A DNA stretch of 64,000 bases from Actinoplanes sp. N902-109 (GTDB lineage: Bacteria; Actinomycetota; Actinomycetes; Mycobacteriales; Micromonosporaceae), in NCBI RefSeq assembly GCF_000389965.1, contig NC_021191.1:2853501-2917500 (forward strand), given 5' to 3'. This document shows, piece after piece, positions 8,619 to 17,375 of the stretch (the stretch's first letter is position 1; every line of letters starts with the position of its first letter). The notes below the pieces were generated by a model. It was not told the origin of the DNA, searched no databases, and saw only the letters and a program-made list of their open reading frames with translations. A program made the position numbers and the translations under genes.

Positions 8619-9341
8619 TCACCGCTGCGCGACGAAGACGAACTCCCGCCCCGGCCGGTCCGGCGCCTCGCGGACGTCGACCACGTGATACCCGTTGACG
8701 GTCAACGTTGACGTCACCTCGTCGTGGCTACGGAACCGCAGCGTCGAGTCGGAGACCACCTCGGTGCCATCGCGCCGGAACCGATAGGTGTAGCGGAAAG
8801 ACACCAGGGGGAGGCTGACATCGGTGAGCTGGAACCGGCGTTCCACCGGCCCACTGGCCGGCGTGTCGCGGACGACGGTGTGGCTGTCCGCGGCCCATTC
8901 CTCCCAGGCCCGGAACTCCGGCCGGCGGGTCTCGAACACGAGATGACCACCAGGGCGAAGCGCACGATGGATGCCACGCAGGGTCTGCGCCCAGTCGTCA
9001 TCGGTGAGGAACACCTGCGCGACGTTGCCGGTCAGCACTGCCAGGTCGGCGCCGAGGGCGGGCAACGCGCGGGCATCGCCGTGGATCCACCGCACCTGAG
9101 CGGCCCGGTCCTTGGCCCGTGCCACCGCCAGCGACGCCTCGGCCGGGTCGACTCCCACGACGGTGTGACCGTGCCCGGCCAGCAGAAGTGCCAGCGTCCC
9201 GGTGCCGCAGCCCACGTCGACGACGACCGTGCCGCCCAACTCGTCGACAAGCCGGTGATAGACCTCGAGGTCGCCGCGCTCGCCGTCGAAGGCGTCATAA
9301 ACCGGCGCGAGCCGGGGGTCGGCGAAGATGGCATCCGGCAT
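8619..9341 (-). CDS. Class I SAM-dependent methyltransferase
   Basis: 240 residues. Motif I is VVDVGCGTGTLAL near residue 40, an acidic post-I residue follows (VVGVDPAEA), and motif II/III features appear as DLAVLTGNVAQV and LRPGGHLVFE. These bind S-adenosylmethionine. The substrate is unknown; the family includes small-molecule O- and N-methyltransferases. Start: ATG 9341, directly preceded by an in-frame GTG (9344). Position between the MMPL exporter and the ParB-like regulator allows a tailoring role in the natural-product cluster, but an unrelated housekeeping role is possible. Confidence 0.88.
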   Translation of the reverse strand: MPDAIFADPRLAPVYDAFDGERGDLEVYHRLVDELGGTVVVDVGCGTGTLALLLAGHGHTVVGVDPAEASLAVARAKDRAAQVRWIHGDARALPALGADLAVLTGNVAQVFLTDDDWAQTLRGIHRALRPGGHLVFETRRPEFRAWEEWAADSHTVVRDTPASGPVERRFQLTDVSLPLVSFRYTYRFRRDGTEVVSDSTLRFRSHDEVTSTLTVNGYHVVDVREAPDRPGREFVFVAQR

Positions 9342-9462
9342 CACCCGACCCTACAAAGGCGTGCACCAGCCGCACAAAGCCTTTACGACAGCGAGGCCGT
9401 TCCCAGGGGTGAGGCCGTTCCGAAGCAGGCGGAGCCGCACGGGACAGCCGTACGCGAAGGAC

Positions 9463-10554
9463 TCAGCTGGCCAGGTCGGTGCGCTTGGCGAGCTCGTCAG
9501 CGAAGCTCGCCCACTCGGTGGCGCACTTGCGAGCCAGGTCCGCGACGATGTAGGTCGAGTGCGACGGCACCGTCGGGGCCAGCTCGTTCCAGCCGGGCAG
9601 CGTCGAGCTGAGCTGGGCCAGCCAGCGCAGCAGCCGCCGGCCGTTCTCGGTGAACCGCAGCGACGGGTCGCGTACCAGGTTGCGCAGGATGTCGGGCACC
9701 TCGGGCAGGCCGTCGCAGCTGGCCGGCAGGAAGCTCTCCGGCTCCTTGTGCGGGCGCGGCACCTCGACCTCGGGGGTGTCGGCGGCGCTGAGCAGCCGCT
9801 GGTGGGTGCGCTGCATCGGGGGCAGCGGGTCCTGGCCGTGCTGGACACGTTCGCGCACGTCGCGGGCGGTGGCCAGGGAGACCCCGGCGATCCGGGCGAT
9901 CTCGCGCAGCGAGGCGGCGGGGTGCTGGGCGAGGAACTGGCTGGCCGCGATCCGGCCGGCGGCGGCGTCGGTCGGGCGCACCCGGCCGTCGCGGCCGATC
10001 CGGGCGACCGCGGTGCTGGCGTCCCCGCAGTCGCGGCGCAGCCCGCGGATGGTGCCCGCGGCCAGCCCGGACACCGAGGCGATGAGCCGGTCGGACCAGG
10101 CCGGATGGGCGGTGATGATGCGCTTGGCGGCGGCGGTGCGGTCGGCGCGAGTCAGCGGCAGGCCGTGCCCCACGTTGAGCTGCACGCCCAGGACGAAGGC
10201 GTCCTCGGTGCTGCCGTCGAAGAAGCGGACGTTGATGTGCTCGTGCCCGCGCAGGCCGGCCGCCCGCAGCCGGTGCATGCCGTCGATGACCCGCATGGTG
10301 GCGCGGTGCACGACGATCGGGGGCAGCTGGGCGTCGGTGGCGGCCAGCAGCTGGATGTGCTGGACGTCCTGACCGGTCAGCCGGGGCGAGTCCGCGGGCA
10401 GCAGCTCGCTGATGCGGATGCATTCGACAGTGGCCCGGTCGCCGTCCCAGGAGAACTGCGGGGCGTCGGTCGGCGCTGCCGGGGCGAGGTGTGAATCGGC
10501 GGTTGCGGTGTCCACGAGCATTCCGGTCGTGGACCTTCTGTCGACAGTCGCCAT
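9463..10554 (-). CDS. ParB/StrR-like DNA-binding regulator
   Basis: 363 residues. The N-terminal third is a ParB/sulfiredoxin-like fold (LPPIVVHRATMRVIDGMHRLRAA, here split by the usual DGxHR motif as VIDGMHR). A helix-turn-helix follows (SLREIARIAGVSLATARDV, near residue 215). StrR-type pathway activators of actinomycete antibiotic clusters have this build, so pathway control is a good inference; chromosome partitioning is unlikely because no ParA is adjacent. ATG 10554 has AGGA 9 nt upstream. It is encoded head-to-tail with the two-component genes but 316 bp away from them, so it probably has its own promoter. Confidence 0.85.
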   Translation of the reverse strand: MATVDRRSTTGMLVDTATADSHLAPAAPTDAPQFSWDGDRATVECIRISELLPADSPRLTGQDVQHIQLLAATDAQLPPIVVHRATMRVIDGMHRLRAAGLRGHEHINVRFFDGSTEDAFVLGVQLNVGHGLPLTRADRTAAAKRIITAHPAWSDRLIASVSGLAAGTIRGLRRDCGDASTAVARIGRDGRVRPTDAAAGRIAASQFLAQHPAASLREIARIAGVSLATARDVRERVQHGQDPLPPMQRTHQRLLSAADTPEVEVPRPHKEPESFLPASCDGLPEVPDILRNLVRDPSLRFTENGRRLLRWLAQLSSTLPGWNELAPTVPSHSTYIVADLARKCATEWASFADELAKRTDLAS

Positions 10555-10870
10555 GCGATTGTTCCTATTCGGATCGGCCGAATTACCGCGCAGTTCACAT
10601 GCGCTTTTCAGCGATGCTTATCTGAGGGATCAGGAACGCCACCGACCGGAGGTGGTTGCGCCCGGACGATAGCAATCCATCTATGCCATGGTCAAGGCCG
10701 CCCTGCTGGCGGACCATTACCCCTGGCTGTGTGACCGCATTTGTTTGGTGATCGCGTTACGCCGATCACATTAGCGGTTCAGTCCTGCGGGGGAACGCTC
10801 CGGAAGTTGTCGGGCACGGTTTGGCAACATGCTGTCGTGCCGGTCATTCGCCGGTAACACGAGAGGTGGT
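10555..10870. promoter_or_regulatory. 316-bp gene-free upstream region of the ParB-like regulator, with an inverted repeat
   Basis: No ORF is supported here. An inverted repeat, GTGATCG (10749-10755) and CGATCAC (10764-10770), is separated by 8 nt and looks like an operator. It is nearer the end of the response-regulator gene than the start of the ParB-like gene, so its target is uncertain. Confidence 0.4.
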
Positions 10871-11518
10871 TCAAGAAGCGTCGAGATAGGCCAGCACGGC
10901 GCGCACCCGGCGGTTGGTGTCCTCGTCGTTGACCAGGCCGAGCTTGGCGAAGATGGACGTCGTGTACTTGCTGACCGCGCCCTCGCTGAGGAACAACCGG
11001 CCGGCGATCGCCGCGTTGGACAGCCCCTCCGCCATCAGGGCCAGCACCGAGCGCTCCCGCTCGGTCAGCGTGGCCAGCGGGTCGGCGCGCACCGGCCGGC
11101 CCAGCAGCTTCGCCACCACGGTGGGGTCGAGGGCCGTGCCGCCCTGCGCGACCCGGGTCAGCGCGTCCATGAACTGGTCGGCGTCGAGTACCCGGTCCTT
11201 GAGCTGGTAGCCGATCCCGCCCCGGCCGTCGGCGAGCAGCTCACGGGCGTACAGCTGCTCGACATGCTGGGAAAGAATGAGCACCGGCAGGCCGGGGATC
11301 TGCTGGCGGGCGGCGAGCGCGGCCTGCAGGCCCTCGTCGGAGAACGTCGGCGGCAGCCGGACGTCGACGATCGCGACATCCGGCTGCAGGGTGACCAGCG
11401 CGTCCAGGGTGGCCGGTCCGGTTTCCACCGCCGCTATGACGGTGTGCTGATAGGCCTCGAGCAGGCGCACCATCCCGTCGCGCAGCAGGAACAGATCTTC
11501 GGCTATGACAACACGCAT
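10871..11518 (-). CDS. NarL/LuxR-family response regulator
   Basis: 215 residues. Receiver domain: acidic pocket in VVIAEDLFLLRDG, phospho-acceptor Asp in DVAIVDVRLPP, Thr/Ser switch replaced by LILSQHV, and the conserved Lys in YQLKDRV. The C-terminal LuxR-type helix-turn-helix is TLTERERSVLALMAEGLSNAAIAGRLFLSEGAV in outline (about 145-180). Start ATG 11518; it overlaps the upstream kinase gene by 16 nt, so the two are translationally coupled. It presumably controls nearby exporter or cluster genes on phosphorylation by that kinase. Confidence 0.93.
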   Translation of the reverse strand: MRVVIAEDLFLLRDGMVRLLEAYQHTVIAAVETGPATLDALVTLQPDVAIVDVRLPPTFSDEGLQAALAARQQIPGLPVLILSQHVEQLYARELLADGRGGIGYQLKDRVLDADQFMDALTRVAQGGTALDPTVVAKLLGRPVRADPLATLTERERSVLALMAEGLSNAAIAGRLFLSEGAVSKYTTSIFAKLGLVNDEDTNRRVRAVLAYLDAS

Positions 11519-12798
11519 GGCACTTCCACTGAGACGCGGGTAGGTCCTCCGACCGGGCTGTCGACCTCCAGCCGGCCACCGAACGCCATCATCCGGCGTT
11601 CGAGACCGTTCAGGCCGGACCCGGTGGACTTCGCCGCGCCGCCGACGCCGTCGTCGGTCACCGTCGCGGTCAGCATCCTGTCGAAGTATCCCAGCTCGAT
11701 GCGCACCTCGGAGGCGTGGGCGTGCTTGGCCACGTTGGCCAGCAGCTCGGCGACGGCGAAGTAGACCGCCGACTCGATCGGGCGTTCCGGGCGCGAGGGC
11801 ACCGAGCAGTGCACGTCGACGTGCAGCGGGGCGTCCAGCGCGAGCGCGCGCACCGCGTCGACCAGGCCCCGTTCGGTAAGCACGGGCGGGTTGATGCCGC
11901 GCACCAGCGAGCGCAGCTCGGCGAGCGCGGTGGCCGAGGTGCTGCGCGCGTCGGCCAGGATCTTCTTGGCGGCGTCGGGGTTGGAGTCGACCATCTGCTG
12001 GGCCGCCTGGATGGCCATGCCCATGGCGACCAGCCGGGCCTGCGCGCCGTCGTGCAGACCACGCTCGATGCGTTCGAGCTCGGCGGCCTGCGCCTGGGTC
12101 TGGTCCGCGCGGATGGCCTCCAGCTCGTCGACCCGCTTGCCCAGCACCGAGCGCGGTGCCGAACCCAGGAGCCGCTGTGCCACGGGGCGCAGAATACGCC
12201 ATGCGAACGGCGCCGCCGCGAGCCCGGCCATCATGGCGGCTACGCCGATCACCGCGTACGAGGTCAGCACCAGGTAGAGCCCGCCGGCCAGGCCGAGCAC
12301 CGGCAGCGCCGCCACCGGCAGCACGGTCACCCCGGCGACCCCGGCCCACAGCCCGTCCCAGTGCAGCTGCGCGTCGTGGAAGCGGGCCTGGATCCGGGCC
12401 CGGCGCCGGGCCTCGCGTTCGGACTTGTGGTATTCCTCGCCGTCCCACCAGTGCCCGTTGGCCATCCGGGTGACCGGTGGCACCGGCCGGTAGGCCACCT
12501 CGAACCGCATCCCGAGCCAGCTGTGGGCCACCCCGCGGGCCGCCTGGGCGAGCTGGCGGCTGGTCAGCAGGTGGGTGATCCACAGGGCCGCACCGATCCA
12601 CAGGATGATGACCAGCGTCTCGCCGAACACCGCCAGCGCCCGTACGAGCACCGGGGCGGACAGGTCAGCGGTCCACGAATAGGCCAGCTGCGAACCGCCG
12701 AAGCCGACCAGCACGGCGATGACGGGCATGAGCACGGTCAGCGCGATCAGCACGACGGACCGGTACAGCCCGGGCAGGATGCCGGAAAACCAGCGCAT
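11503..12798 (-). CDS. NarL-type sensor histidine kinase
   Basis: 431 residues. About four membrane helices lie in the N-terminal 200 residues (first near 15-37 and 50-75, then two near 150-195). A HisKA_3 dimerisation helix follows with the phospho-acceptor in RGLHDGAQARL, then a HATPase domain with the N-box ELLANVAKHAHA and G-box DDGVGGA. The sensed signal is unknown. Start ATG 12798 has AAAGGA upstream. It is transcribed divergently from the ABC exporter operon over a 228-bp region that contains an inverted pair of GGTATCCGGCTG words, so the pair may control the exporter. Confidence 0.93.
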   Translation of the reverse strand: MRWFSGILPGLYRSVVLIALTVLMPVIAVLVGFGGSQLAYSWTADLSAPVLVRALAVFGETLVIILWIGAALWITHLLTSRQLAQAARGVAHSWLGMRFEVAYRPVPPVTRMANGHWWDGEEYHKSEREARRRARIQARFHDAQLHWDGLWAGVAGVTVLPVAALPVLGLAGGLYLVLTSYAVIGVAAMMAGLAAAPFAWRILRPVAQRLLGSAPRSVLGKRVDELEAIRADQTQAQAAELERIERGLHDGAQARLVAMGMAIQAAQQMVDSNPDAAKKILADARSTSATALAELRSLVRGINPPVLTERGLVDAVRALALDAPLHVDVHCSVPSRPERPIESAVYFAVAELLANVAKHAHASEVRIELGYFDRMLTATVTDDGVGGAAKSTGSGLNGLERRMMAFGGRLEVDSPVGGPTRVSVEVPCVLS

Positions 12799-12887
12799 CG
12801 GCGGTTCCTTTCACTCCTGGAACTATTGTGCCAGCCGGTTACGGCCCGGCCGACACTGCCAAAGGTACGAACCCCGCCGCGCCCTGT

Positions 12888-12980
12888 GGTATCCGGCTGA
12901 GCACCAGGCCCGGTGGGTCCAGCCCCACCCCGCACCGTGGGTGCAACTGCGCAGCCGTTCCAGTCGGACAGCCGGATACC
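12888..12980. promoter_or_regulatory. Inverted pair of the 12-bp word GGTATCCGGCTG
   Basis: GGTATCCGGCTG lies at 12888-12899 and its exact reverse complement at 12969-12980, in the region between the sensor kinase (-) and the ABC exporter (+). A third exact copy is at 5781 upstream of the MMPL exporter. Sharing an exact 12-mer between two exporter promoters suggests one regulator, either the ParB-like protein or the NarL-type regulator. Confidence 0.5.
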
Positions 12981-13026
12981 GTATTCGCACCTGCCCTGAG
13001 ATTCGCTACGACGAGCGGTATTCCTC

Positions 13027-14766
13027 ATGCATTCATTGACCCGGTTGCTGCGCGTTTTCTCCCGGCCCTATTCCTGGCAGCTGAGCATTGTCCTGGTGCT
13101 GGTGATCGTGCAGACGGCCGGCAATCTCTATCTGCCCAGCCTGAACGCCGACATCATCGACGACGGCGTGGTGCGCGGCGATCTGCCGTTCATCTGGCGG
13201 GCCGGTGGGCTGATGCTGGGCATCACCGCGGTGCTCGGCCTGGTCGCCGTGGTGGCGGTCTATCTGGCCTCCAAGGTGTCGATGTCGGTCGGTGCCGATC
13301 TGCGCGCCGCCATTTTCGCCCGCGTGCAGTTGTTCTCGGCCGGCGATCTGCAACGCTTCGGCGTCTCGTCGCTGACCACCCGCACCATCAACGACGTCCA
13401 GCAGGTGCAGGTCTTCCTGCAGTTGTTCCTGACCATCATGGTCAGCGTCGTGCTGACGATCGCGGGCGCGCTGATCCTGGCGATCCACGAGGGCCGGGCC
13501 CTGTCGCTGCTGCTGGCCGTCGCGCTGCCGCTGCTGGTGCTGGTCATCGGGTTGATGCTGGCCGCACTGCTGCCGCTGTTCAGCGCCATCCAGGTCAAGA
13601 CCGACCGGCTCAACCTCATCCTGCGCGAGCAGATCAGCGGCGTTCGGGTCACCCGCGCGTTCCTGCGCACCGGCACCGAACGCGAGCGCTTCGCCGGGAT
13701 CAACACCGACATCACCGCCACCGGGCTGCGCGCCAACCGCATCTTCGCCGTGGTCATGCCGGTGGTCATGGGCATCGTCAACCTGTCCAGCGTCGGCGTC
13801 GTCTGGTTCGGCGGACGGCTGGTCGACGAGGGCTCGATGCCCATCGGCAACATGTTCGCCTTCCTCATCTACATCCTGCAGATCCTCACGTACGCGGTCA
13901 TCGCGGTGACGGTCCTGGTGCTGCTGCCGCGCGCGGTGGCCGCCGCCGACCGCATCGACCAGGTGCTCACCGCCGAACCCACGATCGCCGACCCGGCCCG
14001 GGCGCAGTCCCCGGCAGCCGCTCGCGGCGAGGTCGAGTTCCGCGGGGTCGGCTTCCGCTATCCCGGCAGCGAGCGCCCGGTGATCAGCGACGTGAGCCTG
14101 ACGTTCCGCCCCGGTCAGGTCAGCGCCATCATCGGCGGCACCGGCAGCGGCAAGACCACACTGGTCAACCTGATCCCGCGGTTCCTCGACGCCACCGACG
14201 GCCACGTGCTGGTCGACGGGGTCGACGCGCCCGGCCGCACGTTGCGGGAGCTGCGCGCCGGCATCGGACTGGTCCCGCAGACCCCGTTCCTGTTCGCCGG
14301 CACCATCGCGACCAATCTGCGCTTCGGCAACCCGCAGGCCACCGACGACGAGCTGTGGCACGCCTTGCGGATCGCCCAGGCCGACGACTTCGTGACCGCC
14401 ATGCCGGGACAGCTCGACGCCGTGGTGGAACGTGGTGGCATCAACCTGTCAGGTGGACAGCGTCAACGGTTGACCATCGCCCGCGCCCTGGTCCGCCGGC
14501 CGCAGCTGTACCTGTTCGACGACTGCTTCTCGGCCCTGGACGCGGCCACCGACGCGCGGCTGCGGGCCCGGCTGCGCACCGAGACCCGCGACGCCACCGT
14601 GGTCATCGCCGCCCAGCGGGCCAGCACCGTCATGCACGCCGACCAGATCATCGTGCTCGAGACCGGCCGGATCGCCGGGGTCGGCACCCACGACCAACTG
14701 CTGACCGGCTGCCGGGCGTACCAGGAGATCATCGCCTCGCAGCTGGGTGAGGGAGCGGTGGCATGA
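13027..14766 (+). CDS. ABC exporter half-transporter, degenerate-site subunit
   Basis: 579 residues: six membrane helices then a nucleotide-binding domain. Walker A is GGTGSGKTTL (from residue 370), the signature is canonical (LSGGQRQ, near 475), but the residue after the Walker B Asp498 is Asp499 (LFDDCFSALD) where a catalytic Glu is expected. This matches the degenerate subunit of heterodimeric exporters such as TM287/288 or BmrCD. Its stop overlaps the start of the next gene by 4 nt (ATGA), so the two subunits are co-translated. The probable role is drug, peptide or lipid export, plausibly of the cluster product. The start at ATG 13027 has only a weak ribosome site. Confidence 0.93.
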   Translation: MHSLTRLLRVFSRPYSWQLSIVLVLVIVQTAGNLYLPSLNADIIDDGVVRGDLPFIWRAGGLMLGITAVLGLVAVVAVYLASKVSMSVGADLRAAIFARVQLFSAGDLQRFGVSSLTTRTINDVQQVQVFLQLFLTIMVSVVLTIAGALILAIHEGRALSLLLAVALPLLVLVIGLMLAALLPLFSAIQVKTDRLNLILREQISGVRVTRAFLRTGTERERFAGINTDITATGLRANRIFAVVMPVVMGIVNLSSVGVVWFGGRLVDEGSMPIGNMFAFLIYILQILTYAVIAVTVLVLLPRAVAAADRIDQVLTAEPTIADPARAQSPAAARGEVEFRGVGFRYPGSERPVISDVSLTFRPGQVSAIIGGTGSGKTTLVNLIPRFLDATDGHVLVDGVDAPGRTLRELRAGIGLVPQTPFLFAGTIATNLRFGNPQATDDELWHALRIAQADDFVTAMPGQLDAVVERGGINLSGGQRQRLTIARALVRRPQLYLFDDCFSALDAATDARLRARLRTETRDATVVIAAQRASTVMHADQIIVLETGRIAGVGTHDQLLTGCRAYQEIIASQLGEGAVA

Positions 14767-16670
14767 CGACGACCATCAACGAGGCCACCACCGACGCCCC
14801 GGCGCCGGCGCCACCGGCCGCGCCGGTCAGCCGTCCGTTGCCCCGGCTGGCGGCGCTGCTGCGGCCCGAGCGCGGGCGGCTGGTCCTCGTCCTGATCTCC
14901 ACGATCGCCTCGGTCGGGTTTCTCTCGGCCGGGCCGTGGATCCTGGGCCGGGCCACCGATCTGCTCTTCAGCGGGCTGATCGGCACGTTGCTGCCGGCCG
15001 GGGAGACCCAGGAGCAAGCGGTCGCCGAGCTGCGCGAGCAGGGCCACGGCCAGCTGGCCGACCTGGTCACCGGCATGAACATCACCCCCAGCCACGGTGT
15101 CGACCTCGACCGGCTGGGCCGGGTGCTGATCCTGGCAACCGCGGTGTTCACGCTCAGCGCCGTGTTCAGCTGGCTGCAGGGCCACCTCATGGCCGGCATC
15201 GTCCAGCGTGCCGTCTACCAGCTGCGCCGCCGTGCCGCCGACAAGCTGGGCCGGTTGCCGCTGCGCTACTTCGACAAGCACCCGCACGGCGAGATCCTCA
15301 GCCGGGTCACCAACGACATCGACAACATCAACACGGCATGTCAAGAGGTGCTCGGTCAGCTGCCCACCGCCGTCCTGACGGTCCTCGGGGTGCTGGTCGC
15401 GATGTTCCTCATCTCGCCGGTGCTGGCCATCATCTCGATCGTCACCGTGCCGCTGCTGATGATCGTGCTGGCCCTGGTCGGCGGCCGCTCCAAACGCCAG
15501 TTCGCCGCCCAGTGGGAACACACCGGCCAGCTCACCGCCCTGATCGAGGAGAGCTACACCGGCCACGACGTGATGCAGGCCTACAGCCGCCGCGACGCCG
15601 CCGTCGAACAGTTCGGCAAGCGCAACCGGCTGCTGCAGGAATCCAGTTTCCGCGCCCAGTTCCTGTCCAGCCTGATCGTCCCGGCCGTGCTGCTCATCGG
15701 CAACCTCAACTACGTCACCATCGCCGCGCTCGGCGGCTACCAGGTCGCCACCGGCGTCATCTCCCTCGGCGCCGTCCAGGCGTTCATCCAGTACAGCCGG
15801 CGATTCAACACACCCATCACGCAGATCGCCGGTCAAGTCAGCATGCTGCAGTCCGGCCTGGTCTCCGCCCAGCGCGTCTTCGCCCTGCTCGACGAGCCCG
15901 AGGACCCCGCCACCGGCACCACGCCGGTCCGAACCGCGGTGGCCGGCCACATCGACCTGCGCGAGGTCTCCTTCCGGTACGACGCCGAGCGCCCGCTCAT
16001 CGACGACCTCACCCTCAGCGTCCCGGCCGGTCAGACCGTCGCCATCGTCGGCCCCACCGGCAGCGGCAAGACCACCCTGGTCAACCTGCTGCTGCGGTTC
16101 TACGAGATCGACAGCGGCCGGATCCTGCTCGACGGCACCGACTACCGCGACCTGAGCCGCGACGAGGTTCGCTCCAACTTCGGCATGGTGCTGCAGGACA
16201 CCTGGTTGTTCGGCGGCACCATCCGCGACAACATCGCCTACGGCCGCCACGACGCCACCGAGGCCGACATCCTCGCCGCCGCCCGCGCGGCCTTCGTCGA
16301 CGACTTCGTGCGCACCCTGCCCGACGGCTACGACACCGTGCTCGACAGCGACGCCCCGGGCATCTCCGCCGGCCAGAAACAGCTGCTCACCATCGCCCGC
16401 GCCTTCCTGGCCGACCCCGGCATCCTGGTCCTCGACGAGGCTACCAGCAGCGTCGACACCCGCACCGAGGTCATGATCCAGGACGCCATGGCCCGGCTCT
16501 GCGCCGGCCGCACCAGCATCGTCATCGCCCACCGCCTGTCCACCATCCGCGACGCCGACAAAATCGTCGCCCTGGACGCCGGTCGCGTGGTCGAGGAAGG
16601 CTCCCACGACGCCCTGCTGGCCCGCCGCGGCTTCTACCACCACCTCTACAACAGCCAGTTCACCGCCTGA
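14763..16670 (+). CDS. ABC exporter half-transporter, catalytic-site subunit
   Basis: 635 residues with the same TMD-NBD layout, plus a longer extracytoplasmic loop between the first two helices (about 75-120). Walker A is GPTGSGKTTL (from 430). Walker B has the catalytic Glu (LDEATSSVD, Glu559), while the signature is altered (ISAGQKQ, near 535). In a heterodimer this puts both defects, Asp499 of the partner and this signature, in one composite ATP site and leaves the other site fully canonical. That is strong evidence that the two proteins work as a heterodimer. The 3' end overlaps the convergent TetR gene by 11 nt. Confidence 0.94.
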   Translation: MTTTINEATTDAPAPAPPAAPVSRPLPRLAALLRPERGRLVLVLISTIASVGFLSAGPWILGRATDLLFSGLIGTLLPAGETQEQAVAELREQGHGQLADLVTGMNITPSHGVDLDRLGRVLILATAVFTLSAVFSWLQGHLMAGIVQRAVYQLRRRAADKLGRLPLRYFDKHPHGEILSRVTNDIDNINTACQEVLGQLPTAVLTVLGVLVAMFLISPVLAIISIVTVPLLMIVLALVGGRSKRQFAAQWEHTGQLTALIEESYTGHDVMQAYSRRDAAVEQFGKRNRLLQESSFRAQFLSSLIVPAVLLIGNLNYVTIAALGGYQVATGVISLGAVQAFIQYSRRFNTPITQIAGQVSMLQSGLVSAQRVFALLDEPEDPATGTTPVRTAVAGHIDLREVSFRYDAERPLIDDLTLSVPAGQTVAIVGPTGSGKTTLVNLLLRFYEIDSGRILLDGTDYRDLSRDEVRSNFGMVLQDTWLFGGTIRDNIAYGRHDATEADILAAARAAFVDDFVRTLPDGYDTVLDSDAPGISAGQKQLLTIARAFLADPGILVLDEATSSVDTRTEVMIQDAMARLCAGRTSIVIAHRLSTIRDADKIVALDAGRVVEEGSHDALLARRGFYHHLYNSQFTA

Positions 16671-17253
16671 CGGCTGCACCGCCGGTGACGGCGGGGACGG
16701 CATTGTCGATGAGAACGGTCGCGATGGCCGCCGCGGTGGTGAACGCGTCGGTGTTGAGGACCCGGCTGCGGGCCGAGGCGCCGTCCAGCAGCAGCGCCAG
16801 CTGCTCGCCGAGCTGTTCGGGATCGGTGGCGCCTGCCTCGTGGGCGGCCTCGGTGAGCCGCGCGGCAAAGGCCTCCTTGTAATTCCTGGCCTGTACGCGG
16901 GCCGGGTGCTCCGGGTCGGGGATCTCCACGGCCGCCGCGATGAACGGGCACAGCGGCGCATGGATCTCGAAGACGGCGAGGAGCCGTTCGCGCGGTGTGC
17001 GGCCGGGGTCCTCGAACACCTCGGGCAGCACATCGGGATCGAAGCGGCGCAGGCACTCGGCAATCAACTCGTCCTTGCCGGCGAAGTGCTGGTACAGCGT
17101 GCGCTTGGACACCCCGGCCGCCGTGCTGAGCTGATCGATGCCGGTGCTGTTGATGCCCTGATCGCGGAACAGCTGCTGGGATGCGCTGACGATGCGCTCG
17201 CGTGCACCCCGGCCGCGGCGCAGGCCGCGCGGCCCCTTCTCCAATTCCGTCAC
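16660..17253 (-). CDS. TetR-family repressor, probable regulator of the adjacent SDR genes
   Basis: 197 residues from GTG 17253. The N-terminal helix-turn-helix is GIDQLSTAAGVSKRTLYQHF, followed by FAGKDELIAECL, typical of TetR; the C-terminal half is the ligand domain. The start is likely leaderless: TATGCT lies 6 nt before the GTG, and nothing resembling a ribosome site is needed. A frame extends to 17310 but would run through the operator. It is divergent from the SDR operon, and two direct GATCGGTGTACATA boxes lie between. Autoregulation and repression of the SDR/reductase pair is the natural reading. The ligand is unknown. Confidence 0.9.
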   Translation of the reverse strand: MTELEKGPRGLRRGRGARERIVSASQQLFRDQGINSTGIDQLSTAAGVSKRTLYQHFAGKDELIAECLRRFDPDVLPEVFEDPGRTPRERLLAVFEIHAPLCPFIAAAVEIPDPEHPARVQARNYKEAFAARLTEAAHEAGATDPEQLGEQLALLLDGASARSRVLNTDAFTTAAAIATVLIDNAVPAVTGGAAVRR

Positions 17254-17278
17254 CCGCCCAGCATAGCCCGACGGTACG

Positions 17279-17346
17279 GATCGGTGTACATAGCTTGCGC
17301 CCCGCGGCATCGACGGCTACCTTAAGCACGCAGATCGGTGTACATA
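17279..17346. promoter_or_regulatory. Two direct 14-bp operator-like repeats (GATCGGTGTACATA)
   Basis: Exact copies of GATCGGTGTACATA lie at 17279-17292 and 17333-17346, 54 bp apart, each with the TGTACA palindrome at its core. One is beside the TetR promoter and the other just before the SDR start, as expected for a repressor controlling both directions. Confidence 0.75.
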
Positions 17347-17375
17347 ACATCGGCGTGGCAAGAGATGGAGTTCCC

